From Ruminococcus sp. (GTDB taxonomy: Bacteria; Bacillota; Clostridia; Oscillospirales; Ruminococcaceae): DNA of 64,000 nt. Numbering within the stretch: the stretch's first letter is position 1; each line of letters begins with the position of its first letter. The stretch is from the NCBI GenBank assembly GCA_024697545.1, contig JAILFN010000111.1, forward strand, positions 1 through 64,000. The letters are read 5' to 3'. A program made the translations under genes and the position numbers. Shown one piece after another: positions 49,877 through 57,761 of the stretch. A model generated the notes under the pieces. It worked only from the letters and a program-made list of their open reading frames with translations, was not told the DNA's origin and did not search any database.

Positions 49877-51511
49877 TTATGATCTGTTCTGCTTTGCAAC
49901 AACGCTCTCTCCGCAGTAGATCTTGCGAAGCTTCGGCTTCTCGATCTTTCCTGTGGGATTGCGGGGCACTTCGGCGAATATGATCTTGTGAGGTCTCTTG
50001 TAGCGGGGCAGCTTGTGGCAGTATTCGTTGATGTCCTCCTCGGTACAATCAACACCTTCCTTGATGGAGATGATAGCCGCCGCGATCTCGCCCAGACGCT
50101 TGTCGGGAAGTCCGATAACGGCAACGTCCTTGACAGCAGGATGCGCTCTGAGGAAGTCCTCTATCTGTACGGGGTAGAGGTTCTCGCCGCCGCTTATGAT
50201 AACGTCCTTCTTGCGGTCTACGAGGAATATGAAGCCGTCCTCGTCCTCCTGAGCCATGTCGCCCGTAAAGAGCCAGCCGTCACGAAGAACTTCGTTCGTA
50301 GCCTTTTCGTCACGGTAGTAGCAGGTCATGACCCCGGGACCCTTTACGCAAAGCTCGCCTACCTCGCCCTGCTTTACTGTATCGCCGTTCTCGTCGCAGA
50401 TCTTGACCTCCCAGCCAAAGCCCGCCTTGCCGATAGCGCCTACCTTGTGTATGTTCTCAACACCGAGGTGAACGCAGCCGGGTCCGATCGACTCGCTGAG
50501 ACCGTAGTTCGTGTCGTACTGATGGTGCGGGAAGTGCGCCTTCCATCTCGAAATGAGAGAGGGCGGTACAGGCTGTGCGCCGATGTGCATAAGCCTCCAT
50601 TGATCCAGCTCGTATTTCTTCGGGTCGATGTCGCCTCTGTCGATGGCGTCAAGTATATCCTGCGCCCACGGCACCAGCAGCCATACGATGGTGCAGTGCT
50701 CGCGCGAAACGGCATCAATGATGAACTTGGGCTTAACGCCTTTGAGTATCACCGCTTTGCCGCCCGATATCAGGCTGCCGAACCAGTGCATCTTTGCACC
50801 CGTGTGGTAAAGCGGAGGTATGCAGAGGAACACGTCATCTGCCGTCTGACCGTGATGCGCCTGCTCAACTCTTGCCGAGTGGGTAAGGCTGCGGTGCTTG
50901 TGAAGTATAGCCTTCGGGAAGCCCGTCGTGCCCGAAGAGAAATATATGGCAGCGTTGTCATCGTCAGTCAGCGGGATGTCGGGGGACAGGCTTGAACAGT
51001 TGGCGGTGAGCCTGTCGTAATGCTCTGCAAATGAAGGACATCCCTCGCCTACATAAAGCAGCCATCTCTTGTCACTTATGTCGTCAACGATCTCTTCAAC
51101 TCTTCCTATGAACTCCTGACCGAATACAAGAACGTCGCATTCCGCAAGCTCTACGCAGTATTTGATCTCATCGGCGGTATATCTGAAATTGAGCGGCACG
51201 GCAAGCGCTCCTGTTTTGAGTATGCCGAAGTATATGGGCAGCCACTCAAGGCAGTTCATGAGCAGTATCCCGACCTTGTCGTTCTTCTTTATACCGCGCG
51301 ATAAAAGCAGGTTCGCAAAGCGGTTCGCCTTTTCGTTGAATACCTGCCATGTGATCTCGCGTCTGTAAGGAAGCTCGGGGTTGCTCTCTATAAGCTCGTA
51401 TTCCTTCCATGTAACGCGGCGCTTTTCCCTGATCTCGGGGTTCAGCTCGACAAGCGCTATCTTGTCGGGCGTGTTTTTTGCGTTGTTTTCTAAAAACTCT
51501 GTAATTGGCAT
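49877..51511 (-). CDS. AMP-binding acyl-CoA synthetase-like protein
   Basis: YFSSGTTGFPKAILHKHRSL; GWLFTGDMAQEDEDGFIFLVDRKKDVIISGGENLYPVQIE; NPTGKIEKPKLRK. Confidence 0.93.
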   Translation of the reverse strand: MPITEFLENNAKNTPDKIALVELNPEIREKRRVTWKEYELIESNPELPYRREITWQVFNEKANRFANLLLSRGIKKNDKVGILLMNCLEWLPIYFGILKTGALAVPLNFRYTADEIKYCVELAECDVLVFGQEFIGRVEEIVDDISDKRWLLYVGEGCPSFAEHYDRLTANCSSLSPDIPLTDDDNAAIYFSSGTTGFPKAILHKHRSLTHSARVEQAHHGQTADDVFLCIPPLYHTGAKMHWFGSLISGGKAVILKGVKPKFIIDAVSREHCTIVWLLVPWAQDILDAIDRGDIDPKKYELDQWRLMHIGAQPVPPSLISRWKAHFPHHQYDTNYGLSESIGPGCVHLGVENIHKVGAIGKAGFGWEVKICDENGDTVKQGEVGELCVKGPGVMTCYYRDEKATNEVLRDGWLFTGDMAQEDEDGFIFLVDRKKDVIISGGENLYPVQIEDFLRAHPAVKDVAVIGLPDKRLGEIAAAIISIKEGVDCTEEDINEYCHKLPRYKRPHKIIFAEVPRNPTGKIEKPKLRKIYCGESVVAKQNRS

Positions 51512-51727
51512 TTTATGATTTTCTCCTCTTGAATCGTATATGGGCGATTTACTGTATAAAAGCATAAAAGCTTTAAATCGCATAAATCAATTGTACCACA
51601 TTTTAAAATAAATGTAAAGCGGATTTGCCATTTCTGTTAACTATTACCAAATCCGAAGAGGGGTATTTGTGTATTTATGCTATACAAAAACCATCGGGCA
51701 GACCGCTTTAGTCTGACCGATGGCAGC

Positions 51728-53182
51728 TTACTTGTTAAATGTGGCAGTTGACATGAGTATCCCGCCGACAATCCGTTTGAGTGAAGTTATAAGCTCGTCG
51801 TGGTTTCTTGCGATAAGATCTTCGTCGCCGATCCTGGCAGCCTCCTCCAGCACCCTTGCCTTCTCTGACAGCGATACAGCCCCTATCGTCATAGAAGCCC
51901 TCTTCAATGAGTGTACATATCTCCTGTACTTCTCCCAGTTCTTTTCCTTGTAGCTGCTGCAGAGGTTGTGCTTCCTGTCGCTCGAATTGGTGCTGAAATC
52001 ATTGAGCATCTCAAGGTAGAAGTCAACGTCGTTCAGACAGTATTTCAAACCTACCGCGGTATCTATCCCGCCTGTTTCAAGCATTGAAAGAAAGCTGAAT
52101 TTGTTGTCGCCGAGCTGATTTGCGCTTTCGTCGTCAGCCGCGTGGTCGGGATAAAATGTCATCTCGCGCATGGAGTAATCCTTGTCGGCTTCTATCATAT
52201 CGAGCATTATGTCCGCAAAGGTCGGGTCGAACTGCGTGCCCTTGCCCTCTTCAAGCTCTCGCCTGATGTACTGCTGCGCGAATATGTCATGGTAGCTTCT
52301 GTTCGATGACATCGCGTCGTAAGCGTCCGCTACTGCTATGATCCTTGCTTCTTCGGGAATGTCCGTCCCCGCGAGCCCGTCGGGATATCCCTTGCCGTCG
52401 TATCTTTCGTGGTGCCACCTCGCGCCGACAGCAAAGTTCGGCAGCTCGGATATGTTCTTCAGTATGTCAAATCCCACTGCGGGGTGCTTCTTTATCAGGT
52501 CGAATTCATCGGCAGTAAGGCGTGAAGGCTTGTTTATGACGGTGTCGGGGATGCCGATCTTTCCGACATCGTGCAGCAGCCCCATCATGTATATCTCCTC
52601 CTGCTCCTTGGCGGAGTAGCCGTATCTTCGCGCTATCTCCATAGCGTATTTCGCCACTCTCGAGGAATGGCCTCTCGTGTAATTGTCCTTGGCGTCGATG
52701 GCACCCGCAATGGTCTGTACCACCTGGATAGAGAGCCGCTTGTATTTCTCGTGCTCGTGATACACCTCTTCGGTCTTCCTCCTGACCTCCGATCTCAGGT
52801 TGTTTTGCAGGCGTATGAGCGTGATGGTGTTTCTGACTCTTAAAAGCAGCACATTGTCGATTATCGGCTTCGTTACATAATCCATAGCCCCGACGGTCAG
52901 GGCTTTTGTCTCGGTCTCTTTGTCGTCGTCGGCCGCCAACAATATAACGGGAACATCGCGGCCGTATCTCACCATCCTGAGCTCCTTGATGGTCTCAAAA
53001 CCGTCCATGCCGATCATATGTACGTCCAGCAGGACAAGATCTACCTTGTTTGTCTCGGCATAGCTCAGAAGCTCCTCTCCCGAAGTCAGACAGGTCACCT
53101 TGTATCCGTTCGCTTTGAGTATTTTTTCAATTGACCTTAGATTTGAGATATCATCATCGACTACTGCGATCCTGAACAACAT
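51728..53182 (-). CDS. REC - HD-GYP - HPt multidomain signalling protein
   Basis: REC LVLLDVHMIGMDGFE; HD-GYP HSSRVAKYAMEIARRYG...GLLHDVGKIGIPD...HHERYDGKGYPDGLAG; C-term HPt YVHSLKRASMTIGAVSLSEKARVLEEAA. Confidence 0.9.
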   Translation of the reverse strand: MLFRIAVVDDDISNLRSIEKILKANGYKVTCLTSGEELLSYAETNKVDLVLLDVHMIGMDGFETIKELRMVRYGRDVPVILLAADDDKETETKALTVGAMDYVTKPIIDNVLLLRVRNTITLIRLQNNLRSEVRRKTEEVYHEHEKYKRLSIQVVQTIAGAIDAKDNYTRGHSSRVAKYAMEIARRYGYSAKEQEEIYMMGLLHDVGKIGIPDTVINKPSRLTADEFDLIKKHPAVGFDILKNISELPNFAVGARWHHERYDGKGYPDGLAGTDIPEEARIIAVADAYDAMSSNRSYHDIFAQQYIRRELEEGKGTQFDPTFADIMLDMIEADKDYSMREMTFYPDHAADDESANQLGDNKFSFLSMLETGGIDTAVGLKYCLNDVDFYLEMLNDFSTNSSDRKHNLCSSYKEKNWEKYRRYVHSLKRASMTIGAVSLSEKARVLEEAARIGDEDLIARNHDELITSLKRIVGGILMSTATFNK

Positions 53183-53440
53183 CAAGAGTTCCCCCCACGC
53201 GCATATTCCTGCATACGTCCCGCCTGTATCCTTCTCTTCGGCGGCAGTTATCATCTGTATGTTATTATATCACATAAGCGAAGCGTTGTGATATAATCGC
53301 CCGATATGCAGGGAGTGTCACATAGTGACAGGTATCTGCAAGGGCACTTAGATAAGCTTATTATATCACATTATCTATCAATAATCAAGGCTTTTTTTAA
53401 AATTTAGTTACAGTGATGACCTTCCTTCTGTCCCGATAAA

Positions 53441-53475
53441 AACAAAAAATCCTCTGATATATAATACCAGAGGAT
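53441..53475 (-). terminator. tRNA operon terminator
   Basis: Minus strand ATCCTCTGGTATTATATATCAGAGGATTTTTTG. Confidence 0.75.
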
Positions 53476-53486
53476 AGTACTCACAC

Positions 53487-53560
53487 CGCACTGTCAGGGA
53501 CTCGAACCCCGGGCCTACTGCTTAGAAGGCAGTTGCTCTATCCAGCTGAGCTAACAGTGC
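53487..53560 (-). tRNA. tRNA-Arg (TCT)
   Basis: GCACTGT...GAGCAACTGCCTTCTAAGCAGT...GGTTCGAGTCC...ACAGTGCG; no encoded CCA. Confidence 0.95.
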
Positions 53561-53564
53561 AAAG

Positions 53565-53639
53565 GGTGGGTAGAGAGATTCGAACTCTCGGTCTTCAGTG
53601 CCACAAACTGACGCGTTAACCAGCTACGCTATACCCACC
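53565..53639 (-). tRNA. tRNA-His (GTG)
   Basis: GGTGGGTATAGC...TCAGTTTGTGGCACTGA...AGTTCGAATCT...TACCCACC with G-1/C73. Confidence 0.95.
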
Positions 53640-53676
53640 ATATGAAATAATTTATAAGGAAAGATCCTTATATTAA

Positions 53677-53747
53677 AGCGGGTGATGAGAATCGAACTCA
53701 CGTGGCCAGCTTGGAAGGCTGGAGTTCTACCATTGAACTACACCCGC
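53677..53747 (-). tRNA. tRNA-Gly (TCC)
   Basis: GCGGGTG...CCAGCCTTCCAAGCTGG...GTTCGATTC...CACCCGCT. Confidence 0.95.
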
Positions 53748-53784
53748 ACGATATCGGTTGATCTTGCCTCAACCGACGAAATAT

Positions 53785-53813
53785 ATTATATCACAGTAGG
53801 TCGATATTGTCAA
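53785..53813 (-). promoter_or_regulatory. perfect consensus promoter for tRNA operon
   Basis: Minus strand TTGACA-N17-TATAAT with TG extension. Confidence 0.85.
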
Positions 53814-53860
53814 CCCCTTTTTTTCATTTTTTTATCTTTTGTATGATTCTACAAAAGCAT

Positions 53861-54649
53861 TTATATTTGTTTGTTTAATTTATGCTGTTTTCTCTTTTCC
53901 TTGCGTTTGTTCAGGCTGTTGAGCAGCTTGTCCTTTAATAATACCCCCGCAAGCGCTATGATGAGCATCGCCGCGCTGAATATTATTGTCTTCACATAGT
54001 CGCCCTGTGTTATGCTGTTGCCGAAGGCGGTCGTCAGCAGTATCGAGGGTATGCGGAAGGGAAGGACGTACAGAAAGAAGTTCTTCATCTTTATTTTGGT
54101 CAGCGGCACAAGATATGCTATCAGGTCTTTAGGTATCCCGGGCATCAGCTCGAGGATTATCAGTATTATCATGAGCTTGTGCTCGTCCTCAAGGAATTTG
54201 AACTTTCTAAGACTCTTCTCGGTAAAGAAAGCCTCGACTATCGGCGCACCTATCCACTTCACCATGCTCCATACCGCAAGCGAGCCGATGACTATCCCCG
54301 CGTATGAGAGTATAGTTCCGAAGAACCAGCCGTAAAGCACTCCGCCGACTATCTGTATGGCGGGCACTATCGCCACAGGTACCTGCAAAGCCTGTATCCC
54401 GAGGAATATGAATATCCCGCTGACTGCCCCGTAGCTGTCGATCCTCTCTCTGACCTTTTCGTTCCAGCCCTCCTGCCCGAATCCCTCGAACAGCGGCATG
54501 AGCATATACGTCAGCCCCGCAATGGCAAGTATCAGCACGATAACGCTTATGACCCTGACTTTCCGCTGCCTTGTCTTTCGCCGCTTCAGCTGCTCCGCAT
54601 TGAGCTCGCTGTCGGGAGTCATTATCCGTTTTAGTTTTTTGTTCTGCAT
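53861..54649 (-). CDS. TVP38/TMEM64 (DedA/SNARE-associated superfamily) membrane protein
   Basis: FIFLGIQALQVPVAIVPAIQIVGGVLYGWFFGTILSYAGIVIGSL; ELMPGIPKDLIAYLVPLTKIKMKNFFLYVLPFRIPSILLTTAFG. Confidence 0.9.
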   Translation of the reverse strand: MQNKKLKRIMTPDSELNAEQLKRRKTRQRKVRVISVIVLILAIAGLTYMLMPLFEGFGQEGWNEKVRERIDSYGAVSGIFIFLGIQALQVPVAIVPAIQIVGGVLYGWFFGTILSYAGIVIGSLAVWSMVKWIGAPIVEAFFTEKSLRKFKFLEDEHKLMIILIILELMPGIPKDLIAYLVPLTKIKMKNFFLYVLPFRIPSILLTTAFGNSITQGDYVKTIIFSAAMLIIALAGVLLKDKLLNSLNKRKEKRKQHKLNKQI

Positions 54650-54673
54650 TTTTGTATCTTTCTTTCGTTTTGT

Positions 54674-55255
54674 CTATTTGAGTGTGCGCCGTTTCAGTAT
54701 CTTTTTTCTGAACCATCTTGAATACATGGCTATCAGCATCCCGAGCAGATTGTCGTAGACCAGGAAGAAGACGTTTGCCAGTATCATCATGGCAGGCACC
54801 GCCATATCCCCGAAGTCTTCCATGCCCTCCAGCAGATCCACCGATGTGAAAATAAACTTGAAGCACATGGCATATACGACTACCGCCGCATTGAATATCA
54901 TAAGCTTTACCGCCATCCTGATAATGAACGGCTTTAGCTTTTTTATGTATACATAAAGTATCGGGTAGTATCCCATGAATAGTATGAACAGCAGCACCGC
55001 TTCATAATCGGGCGTCATCAGTAAGCTTAGCGCCGCGCATGAGAAGTATGCAGTCACAGCCCACTTCGTCCCCGCTTCGATGATTATCACTACCATAAGG
55101 AATCCCGCAAATGTCGGTATCGCCATGTCAAATGCGGGGAACATGGTAGAGCTGAACATCATGAGAAGCACCAGCGCACTGGTTATCCCGCCGAGAGCCA
55201 CACAGAACGCCGTAGAAGGCTTGCTGTCGCTGCTGTGTACGGTGATGTCGTTCAT
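54674..55255 (-). CDS. polytopic membrane protein of unknown function
   Basis: Multiple hydrophobic segments; start overlaps DnaJ stop (ATGA). Confidence 0.75.
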   Translation of the reverse strand: MNDITVHSSDSKPSTAFCVALGGITSALVLLMMFSSTMFPAFDMAIPTFAGFLMVVIIIEAGTKWAVTAYFSCAALSLLMTPDYEAVLLFILFMGYYPILYVYIKKLKPFIIRMAVKLMIFNAAVVVYAMCFKFIFTSVDLLEGMEDFGDMAVPAMMILANVFFLVYDNLLGMLIAMYSRWFRKKILKRRTLK

Positions 55256-55953
55256 ATGCAGTCACCGCAGTCGCAGCAGTCGATGTCGCAGCAGGTGTCG
55301 AGCAGACAGATGGTACACATTATGTCCGAAAAACTCGCGCCGCTGCTTACAGGACCTGCATTCCCCGTCATGTAGCCCGAACGCTGCCTGTTCATCTCTT
55401 CGAGCGTTGCAAGATACTCGGGGTTGCCGTTCATGCGTGTGGCTTGCGCTACATACTTGTAAGCGTCGTTGAGCCAGCCCCGCTTTTGAAAGATTATCCC
55501 TTTGAGATAATACCACTCGGCGCTCCTGTCAGCCTCGCTCACCGAGTTCAGTATGTTGTCGGCATCGTAAAGCCTTCCCGAGTTTATCATTCTCCGGACG
55601 CCATTATAGTCGATGTTTATGTTTTGATATCTGTTGGTGCTGTTGTACTCCGCGTAGCCGTAACGGCTGCCGCCGCCGGACTGTGTGTTCCTGCCGCGCG
55701 GTGCAGACTGCCGCTGATATCCGCTCCTGAACCCCGAAGCGCCGTAAGCGCCGATCCCTTTGCGCCTGTCTTCCGTTATCTTGTCGTAAGCGGTGTTTAT
55801 GTCAGCCATCTTCTCGTTCGCAAGGTCTTTCATATCCTCGTCCTGATAACGGTCGGGATGATATTTTTTTACGAGCTTTTTGTAAGCTTCCTTGATTTCC
55901 GTGTCATCTGCCGTCGGTGAAACTCCGAGGACTCTGTACGGGTCTGTCGTCAT
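55252..55953 (-). CDS. DnaJ (J-domain) protein with C-terminal cysteine string
   Basis: DPYRVLGVSPTADDTEIKEAYKKLVKKYHPDRYQDE (HPD); C-term CTICLLDTCCDIDCCDCGDCI. Confidence 0.93.
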   Translation of the reverse strand: MTTDPYRVLGVSPTADDTEIKEAYKKLVKKYHPDRYQDEDMKDLANEKMADINTAYDKITEDRRKGIGAYGASGFRSGYQRQSAPRGRNTQSGGGSRYGYAEYNSTNRYQNINIDYNGVRRMINSGRLYDADNILNSVSEADRSAEWYYLKGIIFQKRGWLNDAYKYVAQATRMNGNPEYLATLEEMNRQRSGYMTGNAGPVSSGASFSDIMCTICLLDTCCDIDCCDCGDCI

Positions 55954-55974
55954 AAACTGTCGGTTTCCTTTCTT

Positions 55975-56853
55975 TTATCTGTCGATACCGCGACGGACGG
56001 GTCTGCGTTTTCCGCGGTGTCCGTCAAGACGGTCAAAGGTGTATTTCAATCCGAGATATACTATGTTGTCGGTGACGCTCCTTATCTCCCCGAGCTCCAG
56101 CCGCGAGTATATCCCGCTCAGCCTGCCGAGGGTCAGATATACCGTGTTCTTAGCAAGCTCGCGAGCGTGCTTGTGGTAAGCAAGAGGATTGTACTTCCCC
56201 TTGCGTTTGTCGTCCTCAAGGTCGTCAAGCGCGTCGCATAGGTATATGTATCTTCCGAGCATATATCCCATCTCGCTGAGAGAGCTTCTGAGGTCGGGGT
56301 CGTTCCCGCCGAGCTCTCTGAAAACAGCCGCGGTCATTGCCGCAGTAGGCTCTGCCGCACGGTCTATCGAACGTATCCTGTCGCGCTCGGTGGAACGCTG
56401 GAGCTTCATAGCGCCGCTCACAGCCTGAGCCGTCGTTTTGTATCTCTCCGAAGCTTTGGCAAACGGCATCACCATAAAGGGCAGTATCGCGGCAGCCCTG
56501 AGCCTTTCGGACACGGTGCCGTCGTATATGTCGTCAAGAAGCTTGTGGAAGGAGAGTATCACCTGCACAGCCGCCGCCCGGTCCTGAGCTTCGCCTCTGC
56601 ACTGTATGCACAGCCGCTTTCTGAACGGATGCAGCGGGCATACCTGCTTTTCGGGCTTTATCTGCTCCGCACTGTTTTTTGAGAGCCCGATGGCGATAAG
56701 CTCAAAGAACACGATGTCATAGCTGAGCATTGCCGCACTGACATATCCGTATTCCTTTCTGAGCTTTTTGCAGAGCCCGCAGTAAAGACCGTTGTACAGA
56801 TCCCATTCATACACCCGCATCTGCGGCTTGAACGGTTTGACGTAACCGAACAT
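55975..56853 (-). CDS. DUF5685 family protein
   Basis: MFGYVKPFKPQMRVYEWDLYNGLYCGLCKKLRKEYG...CPLHPFRKRLCIQC...YLCDALDDLEDDKRKGKYNPL. Confidence 0.85.
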   Translation of the reverse strand: MFGYVKPFKPQMRVYEWDLYNGLYCGLCKKLRKEYGYVSAAMLSYDIVFFELIAIGLSKNSAEQIKPEKQVCPLHPFRKRLCIQCRGEAQDRAAAVQVILSFHKLLDDIYDGTVSERLRAAAILPFMVMPFAKASERYKTTAQAVSGAMKLQRSTERDRIRSIDRAAEPTAAMTAAVFRELGGNDPDLRSSLSEMGYMLGRYIYLCDALDDLEDDKRKGKYNPLAYHKHARELAKNTVYLTLGRLSGIYSRLELGEIRSVTDNIVYLGLKYTFDRLDGHRGKRRPVRRGIDR

Positions 56854-56893
56854 CCTTGTCCTCACCCCTTTGTTATTTTGTCTATACACAATA

Positions 56894-56923
56894 ATTATAT
56901 CATGGCAGCCCGCCTTATGTCAA
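56894..56923 (-). promoter_or_regulatory. promoter for DUF5685-DnaJ operon
   Basis: Minus strand TTGACA-N18-TATAAT with TG extension. Confidence 0.75.
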
Positions 56924-56968
56924 TGAAAGTCGGGTGAAATTTGTTGTTGAGGTCCACATTTGCTTTTG

Positions 56969-57022
56969 TGACAAAACTGTCACTTTAAAATTCACTGTAA
57001 AGTCATTTGCGTTGTTTATAAT
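56969..57022 (+). promoter_or_regulatory. candidate regulated promoter of ABC operon
   Basis: TGACAAAACTGTCA palindrome, adjacent repeats TCACTTTAAAAT/TCACTGTAAAGT, then TATAAT at 57017-57022. Confidence 0.55.
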
Positions 57023-57053
57023 AGACTCAACAAATGAAACGGAGGAAACAAAA

Positions 57054-57743
57054 ATGGAGATTTTAAAGGTCGAGAACCTGGTCAAGGAATACGGCGAAGG
57101 AGATACTAAGGTGAAAGCCCTCGATGGTGTTTCATTCTCGGTGGAAAAAGGTGAGTTCGTTTCCGTCATAGGTCCCTCGGGCAGCGGCAAATCTACGCTG
57201 CTGCACATTCTGGGCGGCGTTGACAAGCCGACCTCGGGCAGGGTCATCATCGACGGCACGGATATCTGCTCACTGGGCGAGGATAAGCTGGCAGTGTTCA
57301 GAAGACGTCAGATAGGTCTTGTATATCAGTTCTACAACCTAATGCCTGTGCTGAATGTGGACGAAAATATCGCTCTCCCTCATCTGCTTGACGGCAGAAA
57401 GCTTGACAAGACAAGGCTTGACAATATCGTTTCTCACTTGGGTCTTGCCGACAGGCGTGAAAACCTTCCCTCTCAGCTTTCGGGAGGTCAGCAGCAGCGT
57501 GTTTCCATCGGACGCGCCCTTTACAGCCGTCCTGCCATTCTGCTGGCAGATGAACCCACAGGCAATCTGGACAGAAAGACGGGCGATGAGATAGCGGCTC
57601 TGCTGAAAGAATCCAACCGTATGCAGAAGCAGACCCTTATCCTCATAACCCACGATGAGCGCCTTGCCATGCAGGCTGACAGAGTCTTCTACCTTGAAGA
57701 CGGAAGGCTCATAAAAGATGAAACTGTAAGAACAAGAGTTTGA
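57054..57743 (+). CDS. ABC transporter ATP-binding protein (MacB/LolD-like)
   Basis: MEILKVENLVKEYGEGDTKVKALDGVSF; GPSGSGKSTLLHILGG; LSGGQQQRVSIGRAL. Confidence 0.96.
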   Translation: MEILKVENLVKEYGEGDTKVKALDGVSFSVEKGEFVSVIGPSGSGKSTLLHILGGVDKPTSGRVIIDGTDICSLGEDKLAVFRRRQIGLVYQFYNLMPVLNVDENIALPHLLDGRKLDKTRLDNIVSHLGLADRRENLPSQLSGGQQQRVSIGRALYSRPAILLADEPTGNLDRKTGDEIAALLKESNRMQKQTLILITHDERLAMQADRVFYLEDGRLIKDETVRTRV

Positions 57744-57761
57744 CCGACGGGGAGATGCAAA

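Noticed and set aside
49988-50995. 335-aa ORF antisense to the acyl-CoA synthetase
   Set aside because: Sense protein is a clear adenylate-forming enzyme
49877-51511. Apparent duplicated RR-x-TWxxx segment near the acyl-CoA synthetase N-terminus as a novel fusion
   Set aside because: Likely a normal insertion in this clostridial subfamily; cannot be shown unusual without alignment
53183-53360. c-di-GMP (GEMM) riboswitch before the HD-GYP gene
   Set aside because: I could not match the conserved GEMM core; only generic hairpins are visible
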